Positions 17,076 to 25,963 are shown, counted from the first letter of the stretch. The stretch is 48,376 bases of DNA from DASVVT01 sp036386415 (GCA_036386415.1 DASVVT010000019.1:1-48376); one strand, 5' to 3'. Translations and numbers: made by a program. The notes: generated from the letters alone by a model not told the origin.

Positions 17076-19802
17076 TCATTCATACCGCAGGGCAACCAGT
17101 GGATCAACTTTCATCGCACGTCGCGCGGGAATGAAATTGGCAACGAAAGCAACGACGGCTAAGACGGCTGCCGTTGCCACGAAGGTCGCTGAATCGACCG
17201 GGCTGACCCCGTAAAGGAAACTGACGAGGAGGCGCGACATGACAACCGCACCTATCAGGCCGAGCACTGCGCCGATTGCGACGAGCGTCATGCCTTCACG
17301 CAGGACGAGCCTCAGCACATCCGATCTTTGCGCGCCGAGCGCCATCCGAATGCCTATCTCGCGCGTGCGCTGAGACACGGCGTAAGCCATGACGCCGTAC
17401 AGCCCGACCGCCGCGAGCAACAACGCCAGCCCTCCGAAAACTCCGATCAATACAGCTCCCATGCGCGCCGCATAAAGTGAATTGCCTATGAGTTCGGTCA
17501 TCGTCCTGACGTTTGTGACAGGAAGATTCCGTTCGAGCGATTGCACCGTCTGACGTACTTGCGCTGCGAGGTCAGCCGGTTCGCCGCGCGTGCGCACAAG
17601 CAAAGTCATTCCGGTCTCGTGATTCTGCGCAAGCGGCAGATACGCGAATGGCGTGGCCGCTTCGCCAAGCGTCATGTATTTGCTGTCACCCACAATGCCG
17701 ACAATCTCACGCCAGGGCCCTTGCGCCCCGTCGACGCTCAAACGCTTACCTAAAGCCTCCTGCCCCCCAAAGTGATGCCTGACGAATGTCTCGTTGACGA
17801 TGACTACACCCGGCCTGTTTTCCGTGTCGAGCTGGTTGAAATCGCGTCCCTTGAGCAGGCTGATACCTACGGTCTGAAAATACCTGGGGCCGACGACGCT
17901 CACACTGATCGCATCGTCGTTCGCAGCCCCGGCGCGTGTCCCTTCGCTGCGAAAGTCGTTGCCTGGCCCCGCTCTACCTTCAACCAGAAGGCTGCGGATC
18001 GAGCTGCCGCCGCTCAAAGGAATGATGCGCGCCAGACTCGCAGACTCGACGCCGGGCAAACCTTCAACGCGCTCAATCGCCTGACGATAAAACTCTCTGC
18101 CCTGCGTCTGTGTATAGCGCAACAGGTTGATGCTGAGCGGCGCGGTCAGAAGTCTCGATTCATCGAAGCCCGGCTCGATGGCTTGCGCACGCCAGAGGCT
18201 GCGCAGGAACAGCCCCGCGCCGATGAGCAACACGAACGAGAGCGCGACCTGTGCCATCACGAGTGCGTTTCTTAAATTGAGCCTCCTGAGGTTGTTACCG
18301 AGCGCAGGCGATTCGTTCTTCAGAGTCGCCACCAGATCAGGCCGCGAGGCTTGGAGCGCCGGCGCTATGCCGAAGAGTAGTCCGGTCATCGCCGACAGCG
18401 CGAGCGTAAAGATCAGCACGCGGCCATCGAGACTGAAATCCAGGTTTACAGGCAGTACCCCCGGGGGCGGCGGGGCAGCTTTTAATAGATCGGTCGCCCA
18501 CACTGCAAGCAGCAAACCGGCAGCGCCTCCGAGCAATGACAACAACAGGCTTTCCGTCAACAACTGGCGGACGAGCCGTCGCCGACTCGCGCCGAGAGCC
18601 AGCCGCACAGCAATCTCTTTTCGCCGCGCAGCAGCCCTCGCCAGTAAGAGGTTTGCCACGTTCGCGCACGCGATCAGTAATACTATGCCGACCACGGACA
18701 ATAGCAGGGCCGCCACCGAAAGCAGCGAAGACCGATTCTCAGGGTCGCCATCTATGACACGCGTGAGCGTGAGCAGCCGATTGCGATTGGTCTCTGGAAA
18801 GAGCTGTTCCTGCTGCTTGGTGATGGGAATCAGAGATGCCTGTGCCTGCTCGATGGTGATACCGGGTCTGAGTCTGCCGATCATCCACAGCCACCTGTTG
18901 CGACGTACCTTCAAGAGATCAGGGTTCATTTCGCCCGAATAGCCTGCGCGCGGAGGGCGCATCACAGCCTGCATCATCATCGGTACGTATAGATCGTCGA
19001 CCCTGTCCTGTACCACGCTCTTGTATTCGGCGGGCAGCACGCCGATGATCGTGAACGCCTGGCCGTTGAGACTGATTTGCTGGCCGATCACGCCTGCGAC
19101 TCCACCAAAACGGCTCTGCCACAATCCGTGGCTGATGACGGCGACAGCGTGTGCGCCCGGTGTTCGATCATCCTCGCTCGAAATGGCACGCCCCAGTGCC
19201 GCGCGCACCCCTATGACATCAAAGAAATTGCCAGAAACAATCGCGCCCGTGACCAGATCGGTCTGGTCATTGCTATTCAGACTCGCCATTATGCCGCCCC
19301 ATGCTGCCAACCCGCTGAAGACCTGATTCTGATCGCGGAACTCTGCATAGTCCGGATAAGAAGCATTGCTGTAAGGGCTGCCTGGATTGCCGCTGAAGAC
19401 GTATGCAAGACTTTCCGGCTCCGTCAGCGGCAACTGACGCAGGAGCGTGGCATTGACCAGGCTGAAGATCGTCGTGTTGGCACCGATACCTAACGCGAGG
19501 GTGACGACTGCGATCAAAGCGAAGCCAGGTTTTTTGACCAGCATACGCACGCCGTAGCGTAAGTCTTGCCACAAGTCTTCAATCAATCTGACACCCCTTG
19601 CATCCCTGCACTGCTCCTTCGCCTGCTCCACACCGCCGAAGCTACGCAGAGCCGCAAGCCTTGCCTCCTCTGGGGTCATGCCACCCGTCACGTTCTGCTC
19701 GATCTCACGCTCCAGGTGATAGCGCAGCTCATCATCCAACTCACGCTCCATCACGTTCCTGCGCACGAGCGCACGCCACTTCCGTCCCAGCTTGTTCAGC
19801 AT
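17076..19802 (-). CDS. ADOP-type MacB/FtsX permease (ADOP3)
   Basis: ATG 19802 is chosen (GGAG seven bases upstream; GTG 19805 is an alternative), giving 908 residues. It has the full ADOP order: N-terminal helical domain (RRNVMERELDDELRYHLERE, MTPEEARLAALRSFGG), TM1 (VVTLALGIGANTTIFSLV), a periplasmic domain, FtsX block one (RKEIAVRLALGASRRRLVRQ), a second periplasmic domain, and FtsX block two (TREIGIRMALGAQRSDVLRL). It ends FIPARRAMKVDPLVALRYE. Upstream lies only a relic of padR whose frame stops at the TGATG that contains this ATG. The promoter is nevertheless intact, so expression may be unrepressed or controlled in trans. Confidence 0.93.
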   Translation of the reverse strand: MLNKLGRKWRALVRRNVMERELDDELRYHLEREIEQNVTGGMTPEEARLAALRSFGGVEQAKEQCRDARGVRLIEDLWQDLRYGVRMLVKKPGFALIAVVTLALGIGANTTIFSLVNATLLRQLPLTEPESLAYVFSGNPGSPYSNASYPDYAEFRDQNQVFSGLAAWGGIMASLNSNDQTDLVTGAIVSGNFFDVIGVRAALGRAISSEDDRTPGAHAVAVISHGLWQSRFGGVAGVIGQQISLNGQAFTIIGVLPAEYKSVVQDRVDDLYVPMMMQAVMRPPRAGYSGEMNPDLLKVRRNRWLWMIGRLRPGITIEQAQASLIPITKQQEQLFPETNRNRLLTLTRVIDGDPENRSSLLSVAALLLSVVGIVLLIACANVANLLLARAAARRKEIAVRLALGASRRRLVRQLLTESLLLSLLGGAAGLLLAVWATDLLKAAPPPPGVLPVNLDFSLDGRVLIFTLALSAMTGLLFGIAPALQASRPDLVATLKNESPALGNNLRRLNLRNALVMAQVALSFVLLIGAGLFLRSLWRAQAIEPGFDESRLLTAPLSINLLRYTQTQGREFYRQAIERVEGLPGVESASLARIIPLSGGSSIRSLLVEGRAGPGNDFRSEGTRAGAANDDAISVSVVGPRYFQTVGISLLKGRDFNQLDTENRPGVVIVNETFVRHHFGGQEALGKRLSVDGAQGPWREIVGIVGDSKYMTLGEAATPFAYLPLAQNHETGMTLLVRTRGEPADLAAQVRQTVQSLERNLPVTNVRTMTELIGNSLYAARMGAVLIGVFGGLALLLAAVGLYGVMAYAVSQRTREIGIRMALGAQRSDVLRLVLREGMTLVAIGAVLGLIGAVVMSRLLVSFLYGVSPVDSATFVATAAVLAVVAFVANFIPARRAMKVDPLVALRYE

Positions 19803-19818
19803 CACGCCACTCCTTCAC

Positions 19819-19897
19819 TCACGCGTCCCGCAGTAAGCGCAAAATCAACAGTTCGAGAGTGCCTTGTAATAAACGTCAACTTTTTCTTCTTCTTCAT
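19819..19897 (-). pseudogene. padR relic: internal deletion plus frameshift upstream of ADOP3
   Basis: Read on the minus strand in the correct phase this is LQGTLELLILRLL joined directly to RDA-stop. The ADOP1-linked PadR begins LLQGTLELLVLRLL and ends AILRDA-stop, so about 90 codons are missing from the middle, including the whole recognition helix and wing. The ATG at 19897 with its GGAGGAG site is kept, but a shift in the lysine-rich start puts it in another frame. That frame runs 31 codons (MKKKKKLTFITRH...) and ends at the TGA overlapping the ADOP3 ATG, so it may now serve as a leader ORF. Confidence 0.8.
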
Positions 19898-19956
19898 GCT
19901 CCTCCTATAGCCAGACGATAGGAAGAGAGTGTACAGACAGACCTATCGGATGTCAA
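19898..19956 (-). promoter_or_regulatory. Promoter and PadR-type operator of ADOP3
   Basis: TTGACA (19956-19951), N17, TACACT (19933-19928) on the minus strand is a near-perfect sigma70 promoter. CGATAGG lies in the spacer, the inverted CCTATCG is in the leader, and CTATAGGAGGAG merges with the ribosome binding site. It closely matches the ADOP1 promoter although the local padR is destroyed. Confidence 0.75.
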
Positions 19957-20284
19957 CAGGAGAGTCCGGATGGCCTGAGTAAGGGAAAGAAGGTGACTTT
20001 AATCAAGTCACACAGGGACAATCGCCGCTTATTCTCCTGACTCTTATCGCACAATATTCAGGAGGGGCAGCCATCACTTTTTATAGGCAAGTGGTATTTT
20101 ATAGGCAAAGCCCCAAGTACATAAGGTATGTTATCGGACTCGCCGCCGGCATCGTGACTGTTCAGGTATATAGCTAACCCGCGACAATCAAAGTATAGAA
20201 CCTCTATCTCCTCTCCACGTTTTCCCTCTACTATCCACCTCTGTTCTCCTATCATAGGCCGGAGACCTTACTTCAGAGCGATTC
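19957..20284. other. Intergenic region next to the IS66/RHS scar
   Basis: About 330 bases. A 12-base TTTTATAGGCAA is repeated directly near 20085-20110. A 65-codon minus-strand frame (20058-20255) has no ribosome binding site and no recognisable domain. No transposon end could be defined here. Confidence 0.3.
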
Positions 20285-20620
20285 ATGCTGGTTGACCGAG
20301 ATCACATCTTTACCCTTTACTCGATGGGCGTGGGTGGAGTCTTCCGCTATCTTCAGCAGATCGAGCAAAGGATTGAAGATGCTGAGGCCAGAGTCGCGCA
20401 CTCTCAGCAGGCGCAAGTTGGTCAACTGACCAAAGAACTGACCGGAACCCGAGCGACGCTCGCCAGAAAGACTCAAGCACTTGTCCACGAGCGCCAACTC
20501 AACTGCCAACTCCTGCGGCGCATCCGCGAACTTGATCATGAGATCGAGCGCGGTACTATGTTGGTCGAGCGCGATTCTCACAACTCATCGCTCCCGCCAC
20601 TCGCCGACCCGCCATATTCG
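20285..20620 (+). pseudogene. IS66-type transposase, N-terminal fragment
   Basis: The frame from ATG 20285 encodes a start like IS66 transposases (MLVDRDHIFTLYSMG), then a coiled coil of about 75 residues rich in Glu, Arg and Gln, then ERDSHNSSLPPLADPP. This matches the hallmark 'NS-x-NSS-x-PPSSD' element that ends the IS66 N-terminal region. Similarity stops there: the zinc-binding and DDE catalytic domains are absent and the sequence changes to an RHS fragment on the other strand. The remnant is therefore a truncated insertion sequence and is not functional. Confidence 0.65.
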
Positions 20621-20796
20621 GCCACCAGTTGTCCAAAAATGTCATACACCAGATAGCACCACACAGTGGCTGTCGTCTCGTTCGAGTAAGAGATGGTATG
20701 CAGCCGATTCAACCCGTCATAACCGAACTGCGTGCGTACTTGTCGCGCATCGTAAATATCTGTCAGCAGGTTGTTATCATCGTAGAGGTACTTGAT
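20596..20796 (-). pseudogene. RHS/YD-repeat protein fragment
   Basis: Minus-strand translation gives IKYLYDDNNLLTDIYDA, then FGYDGLNRLHTISYSN, then YDIFGQLVAEYGG. These are two to three consecutive YD repeats of RHS-type polymorphic toxins or wall-associated proteins. No start, signal, core hyperconserved domain or toxin tip is present. The fragment abuts the truncated IS66 gene within 20580-20613, so it is most likely debris from a deletion mediated by that element. The following 20797-21041 holds no recognisable gene. Confidence 0.7.
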
Positions 20797-21041
20797 CGAC
20801 CAGGTGCTTAGGACAGGCGAAGGTCGTCGAGAGCCTCTTCGAGCTAGCTGCATAGCCGAAGAGACGTTTGGCTATCAACTTGTCTCGACTCAATCTTCGC
20901 AACACAGCCAGAAAAGATACCAGAAACAAGATTATTGCCGACTCATAAATAACGTAATGCCGATTCTCAGATGCGTGATTTCCCTTCCTCATCGATACTC
21001 TCATGCGTGATCTGAAAGTTGAAGAAAGCAATCACTAACTA

Positions 21042-21070
21042 TTGACATCTCTCTAGCATGAGAATAATGT
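21042..21070 (+). promoter_or_regulatory. Putative sigma70 promoter of the 21 kb small-ORF/propeller locus
   Basis: A perfect TTGACA (21042-21047) is followed after N17 by TAATGT (21065-21070). An AGGAG site and ATG at 21110 follow about 40 bases downstream, which supports real transcription of the small ORF. The -10 is weak. Confidence 0.45.
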
Positions 21071-21109
21071 TCGCCAAGCATCAAACCTTCTTCATAAGAG
21101 GAGCGGCTT

Positions 21110-21289
21110 ATGAAAGTAGATGCGCAGAAGCAGAGCCAGACTAAAAAGGAGGCATCGCTTCACCTCAACCGACTCACGCAGCGCACCACTGAAAAACAAG
21201 CTGTACGGAGCGGGGTGCGGCATGCCAACATCGAAGTCCGCATTGGCGTGGAACGAGAGAAGCACCATAATCTCCGCCTCATTATGTAG
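21110..21289 (+). CDS. Small basic protein, 59 residues, unknown
   Basis: ATG 21110 has an AGGAG ribosome binding site six bases upstream and a promoter-like TTGACA about 65 bases upstream; these decide this frame against the overlapping longer one at 21120. The product (MKVDAQKQSQTKKEASLHLN..., ending HHNLRLIM) is rich in Lys, Arg and Gln, with no signal peptide or membrane segment. It lies 138 bases before the large secreted propeller gene. A second mini-frame of 21 codons (21327-21392) lies between them. No family is recognised and it may not be functional. Confidence 0.4.
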   Translation: MKVDAQKQSQTKKEASLHLNRLTQRTTEKQAVRSGVRHANIEVRIGVEREKHHNLRLIM

Positions 21290-21427
21290 GGGATCAATTC
21301 TTGATGGTCTATTGAGAAGAGATCCTATGGCTGCGCGGGGCATCCCCCAACCCGAAAACAGCAAAAAGGCAGATGGCATAGAGGGGCAATAACGCGCAAG
21401 ATATTTGCGCAAGAGGAGACACTCACC

Positions 21428-24427
21428 ATGTGCAAGAGATTCCTTTTGTCAGGATTAAGCCTATCCCTGATTCTGATTTCCAGCACGTTTCTCACATCGG
21501 CCCACCGACAAGTCAGACAAAGAGAGCGTGATCCAGACCACGGTAGCAACAGCATTGTCCGTCGCGAAGAGTCAAATGTTATCTCCGCATCTAGGCTCAA
21601 ACCGGCATTGCTGGCAGACGAAAACTTAATCACGCCACCTGACCTGAGCGTTGCCAAGGCGAAGCCGCTCCCGACACCTCCACCTGTTAACATCCAAGTC
21701 AATCAGGCAGACCATAATTCGGGAACGCTTGGTGACTTCACCAGTGAAACCGAGACCAGTATTGCCGTCTCCGGCTCGACCGTCGTGGTCGGATACACTA
21801 CTTCGAAATCAGCGGGCTTGACCGATGCCAGCAGTGCGGACAGTTTTACGGGCTTTGGCTTCTCCACCGATGGAGGCGCGTCTTTTACCGATGCGGGATT
21901 TCTTAATCCGCCTCTGGGGCTAAGGAACTTTGGAAGCCCATCGCTCGCTACTGATAGCGCCGGGAATATTTATTTTGCCAGCGAGGCAATGCATCGCACG
22001 ACGGGAGCTGCGAGCCTTGTCGTGGCAAAGTCAACCTCCATCAGTCCTGTAACTTTTGGAACGCCCATCATCATCTCCGATCCTTTCCCGCCATCTGTTG
22101 GGGCACAGGATAGAGAGGTGATTGCGATTGATACCACTGGCGGAGCATTTAACGATAGGGTCTACGTCGCCTGGGCTGATCGGGATAATGGCTCCAGAGT
22201 CTTATTTAACCGTTCGACGTCCATTTCCCCTCTGGCTTTTGCGACTCCTGTTACTCTCTCAACGGCTGCCGATATGAGTTCCCCGGATGTTTTTCTCAGC
22301 GGCGCAATGCCCACAATTGGCATCAACGGCGAAGTCTACGTTATTTACGGGCGATTGCTTTTCTCTGCGACGAGCGGTAGCCTCACGGGCGAATCAATCC
22401 ATCTTCTCAAATCTACGGACGGGGGCGTTAACTTCTTCAACCCGGACTCCGCCGACCCTGCGCCGAGCAAGGTTGTGGCCCAGCCCACACCCGGCCCGAT
22501 TAATTTGGGTGACGGAAGCACCACCTCTGTCCCGACTTTCCACTACCCACACATCGTCGTGGATCGAACGCCTGCCGGTAGTCCGACGCGTGGCAATCTC
22601 TATATAGTTTTTCAAGCAGACCCGGACGGCACAGGCACGGATCGCTCGGACATCTTCTTCACCCGCTCCACCGATGGGGGAGTGAGTTGGAGTGTGCCGC
22701 GCAGCATCAACACGGGAACCGGCGTGCAGAGCGGCGCAGACCCTACGACCAACGACAATTGGCAACCGTCCATCTCTGTCTCTCCCGTTAACGGACAGAT
22801 TACAGTCATCTTCTACGACCGCCGCAGTGACCCCGCCAATAACGACATCACGGTCTTCAGAGCTGTCTCGACCGATGCCGGGTATAATTGGTTCGACGAA
22901 CCGATCTCAAGCGCGGCATTTGCTCCGAGCACCGCGTTCGACCCTTTTTTCGAAGATCTAATGGGACTCTACATCCATACCGTTGCGAGCGGGTCAAACG
23001 TCCATTACGCCTGGGGCGATCTGCGAAATACCTGCGCGCCACCGCTCGGCGCTGTTGATCCTTGTTCTCCCACGGGCAGACGCGATAAGGATGTCTTCTA
23101 TGCGAGTTCGCCTCTCATCACCGGGCCCGATCTCGCCATAACCCCTTGGGGAGACGCAACGGGCGTCGGGCCACAGTGGAAATCTCCAGACATCTTTGTC
23201 GTTGATGCGGCAAACATTGAAGTCAACGCCGCCAAGGGTGTCGTTAATCAACTGCGTGCGCGCGTTCGCAATCTGGGCAACGCGACGGCCACTGGGGCCG
23301 TCATCCGTTTTAAGTATGCCCCGATATTTGCCGGGCTGACAGAGGGCGCGATGCGGACTATCGGAACCGTCACCCAAGATTTTGCGGCGGCGGGAGATAG
23401 CTCAGGCAACGATCTGCACGTCGTTCCGATCCCTTGGGACTTGACGAACCTGGGTGATACCAACGGCGGGCAATGGCCCATGCCCGTCAGCGCCTTCGAT
23501 CATTTCTGCGTGAGGGTCTCAGTTGAATTTCCGTCAGACGTGAACCTCAGCAATAACAGTGCTCAGACCAACTTTTTTGATGTGCAAATCCCTCACGGTA
23601 GCGGCGGTAGTATGGCGGCCATTCACTTCATGATCGGCAACCCATCACCGGAGCATGCTGCCAATGCACAACTCCTCGTGGACTTGCCCGGAGGCTTCAC
23701 TGCTACCTTTTGTGGCGATGATAGTCCACTCCAACCCGGAGTCACGTTCAACCTCAAGCCAAAAGAGGTTCGCGTGGCAACCGTCAACTTCATTTCACCT
23801 GCGGGTTTTGAGAGCAATCGTCATGATGACGATGTCATAGGCAATATCAGCCTCAAGATCAACGGACGTGTTGTCGGGGGATTATCAGCGCGTTTCGCCC
23901 TGGGTGCACACCCCACAAGGGTGCTGTCGGCTGCGGACGAGCAACGTCTGCAAGTAGCGCAGCGCATGCGCGGGGCACAACGTCTCGCCAATGAAAACCC
24001 GATGGATCGACAGGCGCAAGAAGGCGTTGACAACCAGAAGCCGGGAGGAGTTACACAGGTGTTTCCCGTCACGCCGGACATGGCCTATAAAGCTATCTTA
24101 AGTGTTCTTTCCGACAAGAAAGAGGCAGTGGGACTGACCGATGAGTCGCGTGGATTGATCAAGCTAAAGCCTATACGCATCAATGCCGATCAGTTAAGAC
24201 AATATGCGACCGGAGAGCGCGCACGGTTGATTAGTGATCGGGGTGGCCGCTTAATCCTGGTATTTCGCATCGAGGGATTAGGTAATCAGACACGGGTCAT
24301 AGTCAGCTCGCTCATAATCGTTGATCGGCCCAAAGGTACACTGCTGGGAGGTATGCCCGTGCCTTCCAACGAAACTCTGGAGAAATCTTACCTGGATTCC
24401 ATTGCCGGAGCGTTGGCTAAACCCTGA
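21428..24427 (+). CDS. Secreted sialidase-like beta-propeller protein with CARDB-like and C-terminal domains
   Basis: The 999-residue protein has a signal peptide (MCKRFLLSGLSLSLILISS..., cleavage near residue 25) and a low-complexity linker with Pro runs. About residues 95-560 are a six-bladed-type propeller with repeated Asp-box-like blade motifs (STDGGASF, STDGGVNFF, STDGGVSW, STDAGYNWF) as in BNR/sialidase-fold proteins. About 600-840 hold CARDB/Ig-like strands (VNQLRARVRNLGNATATGAV). The last ~120 residues form an unrecognised alpha/beta domain (VTPDMAYKAILSVL...) resembling small periplasmic lipoprotein domains of BamC type. The catalytic Arg triad and Tyr of true sialidases could not be confirmed, so a binding or adhesion role is as likely. 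Likely exported, possibly surface-exposed. Confidence 0.75.
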   Translation: MCKRFLLSGLSLSLILISSTFLTSAHRQVRQRERDPDHGSNSIVRREESNVISASRLKPALLADENLITPPDLSVAKAKPLPTPPPVNIQVNQADHNSGTLGDFTSETETSIAVSGSTVVVGYTTSKSAGLTDASSADSFTGFGFSTDGGASFTDAGFLNPPLGLRNFGSPSLATDSAGNIYFASEAMHRTTGAASLVVAKSTSISPVTFGTPIIISDPFPPSVGAQDREVIAIDTTGGAFNDRVYVAWADRDNGSRVLFNRSTSISPLAFATPVTLSTAADMSSPDVFLSGAMPTIGINGEVYVIYGRLLFSATSGSLTGESIHLLKSTDGGVNFFNPDSADPAPSKVVAQPTPGPINLGDGSTTSVPTFHYPHIVVDRTPAGSPTRGNLYIVFQADPDGTGTDRSDIFFTRSTDGGVSWSVPRSINTGTGVQSGADPTTNDNWQPSISVSPVNGQITVIFYDRRSDPANNDITVFRAVSTDAGYNWFDEPISSAAFAPSTAFDPFFEDLMGLYIHTVASGSNVHYAWGDLRNTCAPPLGAVDPCSPTGRRDKDVFYASSPLITGPDLAITPWGDATGVGPQWKSPDIFVVDAANIEVNAAKGVVNQLRARVRNLGNATATGAVIRFKYAPIFAGLTEGAMRTIGTVTQDFAAAGDSSGNDLHVVPIPWDLTNLGDTNGGQWPMPVSAFDHFCVRVSVEFPSDVNLSNNSAQTNFFDVQIPHGSGGSMAAIHFMIGNPSPEHAANAQLLVDLPGGFTATFCGDDSPLQPGVTFNLKPKEVRVATVNFISPAGFESNRHDDDVIGNISLKINGRVVGGLSARFALGAHPTRVLSAADEQRLQVAQRMRGAQRLANENPMDRQAQEGVDNQKPGGVTQVFPVTPDMAYKAILSVLSDKKEAVGLTDESRGLIKLKPIRINADQLRQYATGERARLISDRGGRLILVFRIEGLGNQTRVIVSSLIIVDRPKGTLLGGMPVPSNETLEKSYLDSIAGALAKP

Positions 24428-24439
24428 ATTAGGGCTTGC

Positions 24440-24612
24440 AGACACGTCAATCTTCGGTACGCGCACCACCGTCACGCGACCTGTCACAACTGCATCGGCT
24501 GTGGCGACACGTCGCTCAAGATCACGATTTGCCAAGTTGTCGTCAGGCATGGCGGTGGGGTCCGTAGTAGCTGGCTGGCTGAGCATGGCGCGCTCTGCCT
24601 TCGAGACGTCGT
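24440..24612 (-). pseudogene. Fragment of an unrecognised secreted-protein gene
   Basis: The minus strand is open and protein-like from about 24612: NDVSKAERAMLSQPATT, then LANRDLERRVATADAVVTGR, VTVVRVPK. The 'ATADAVVTGRV' segment looks like the N-terminal strand of a mature periplasmic domain, but a stop lies just upstream, no signal peptide or ribosome binding site is present, and the reading then runs into the end of the propeller gene. It is more likely a decayed remnant than a gene. Low confidence. Confidence 0.3.
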
Positions 24613-24676
24613 TGCGTCAAGAATCGTCGAGTATCTGATAGAAGAATGATAGTGATAAAAAAGCCTGACCGCAACT

Positions 24677-24720
24677 AAAAGGGTGAGCGGGCGCGACACT
24701 ACCGCGCCCGCTCACCCTTT
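24677..24720. terminator. Strong bidirectional terminator hairpin
   Basis: GGGTGAGCGGGCGCG and its exact complement form a 15-bp GC-rich stem around a 7-base loop, flanked by AAAA on the left and TTT on the right. It sits between the convergent propeller gene (plus) and the 369-residue gene (minus) and can serve both. Confidence 0.9.
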
Positions 24721-24773
24721 GCGAAAAAGAGTCTCGACTACGTTCCAAAGCGATCATATTCAAAGCCAGTAGA

Positions 24774-25883
24774 TCAAGCGAGACGGCTCTTTCGTGCCGG
24801 AGGGCTGATGGCCGCCGCGACGGACAGAGCCCCGGGCTGCGCGCTCAGCGTCAAGTCTTTGCAGCCCGTCTGCGGGGCGACGGTGCTCTGACCGAAACGG
24901 CAGGCTAAACCGACGATCTTGATCGTGATGAAGTCCGCTATCTGCCCGCCGAAGTTGATGGGCACACCGTTAATGGTGATGTCTCCGACGACGAAGCCCT
25001 TACTTTTGGGAACCTCGTAAACTGCCCGCAAGGCTCTTTCTTTTGTCCCGCGAACAATTTTCCAGTAACTTTTGGGGTCCGAACCGTCGGGCGTGATAAA
25101 ACCGGCAGGGACCAGATCGTTGATATGAAGCCCGACCGGGTTCGAGATCGTCACGTCCGCCTTCTGCCGCGTAATGCTATTGACCTGTCCGCCAATGTGA
25201 GGATCGCTATTGCGCGTCTCAACGCCGTATCTTCCGCACTGTATGAGCTTCTGTTCATCTGTGAGCATCTGACCGTTGATGACACGCACAATAGAGGAAT
25301 CGGCGGCCAGCTCTATCTCTGCGCTGAGCGTGTTGGCCCCCTGTACCAGATGCATTGCTCCGTTGCTGGTCGAGTTATTGAATATGTTGCGTGAGATGTA
25401 GCGGCCCTGCGAGTCGAAGAGGTCGGACATCTGCACATTGGGGCTGACGAACTTCTGGTAGTTCTGGAGCACTCGTTTCGGATTGACGGAGGCGAGGAAG
25501 CGCCAGTATTCAGGCGCTTCGCTGGTGAACGTCACGCGTGTGATCTTGTTCGTCAGCGGGTCACGTGTGACGCTCCATTCACAGTATTCATCCTGCACGT
25601 CTCGCGTCGAGTCGGCGGTTTGAAAGCGTTGTTTGTCCGAAGCGCTGTTCAACTTGACGCGCTTCGGGAAAGCGGTCCAGGTGATGACCAGTTCAGCTTG
25701 ATCGTTAGCCGTGTCGGTCTTCACGGGATTATAGAACTGTGCGCGCGGGCTGTCGTTGGGCACGCTGGGATCGCCAGCGATGGCCTCATCCTCCTGCTCG
25801 GAGATGAAATCACTCCAGGCAGTCCGCTGTTTGGCCGTCAGTTCTTTAAGGAATCCGGGTGGATCAAATTTCGACAATTTCAT
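24774..25883 (-). CDS. Conserved-looking protein of the LodAB-linked operon, unknown function
   Basis: The 369-residue protein has a good GGAGGAG site eight bases before ATG 25883. It lacks a signal peptide and membrane segments. Its first 36 residues align without gaps to those of the upstream haem protein (shared M1 K2 F6 D7 P9 K13 E14, S28-E-Q-E-D32, I35 A36). The middle has Trp-rich strands (AEPYWRF-like EAPEYWRFLASVNPKRVL), and the C-terminal third is beta-rich (DVTISNPVGLHINDLVPAGF, GDITINGVPINFGG). I do not recognise the family. It is 80 bases downstream of the haem-protein gene, in one operon, divergent from LodA/LodB, so a role in that redox system is inferred. Confidence 0.75.
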   Translation of the reverse strand: MKLSKFDPPGFLKELTAKQRTAWSDFISEQEDEAIAGDPSVPNDSPRAQFYNPVKTDTANDQAELVITWTAFPKRVKLNSASDKQRFQTADSTRDVQDEYCEWSVTRDPLTNKITRVTFTSEAPEYWRFLASVNPKRVLQNYQKFVSPNVQMSDLFDSQGRYISRNIFNNSTSNGAMHLVQGANTLSAEIELAADSSIVRVINGQMLTDEQKLIQCGRYGVETRNSDPHIGGQVNSITRQKADVTISNPVGLHINDLVPAGFITPDGSDPKSYWKIVRGTKERALRAVYEVPKSKGFVVGDITINGVPINFGGQIADFITIKIVGLACRFGQSTVAPQTGCKDLTLSAQPGALSVAAAISPPARKSRLA

Positions 25884-25963
25884 CTGAATTTCTCCTCCTG
25901 CGAGCGTGTTTGACGGGTTGTGATAGAAACGGAATTCGGTTTATCGCGTTCCGGGCGCTGCTC

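Noticed and set aside
20058..20255. 65-codon minus-strand ORF
   Set aside because: No start signals, no domain, and it lies in the scarred IS66/RHS neighbourhood.
21120..21392. 90-codon plus-strand ORF containing GMPTSKS, resembling the MPTVGI peptide
   Set aside because: The similarity is three residues and not repeated; the overlapping frame at 21110 has the better ribosome binding site.
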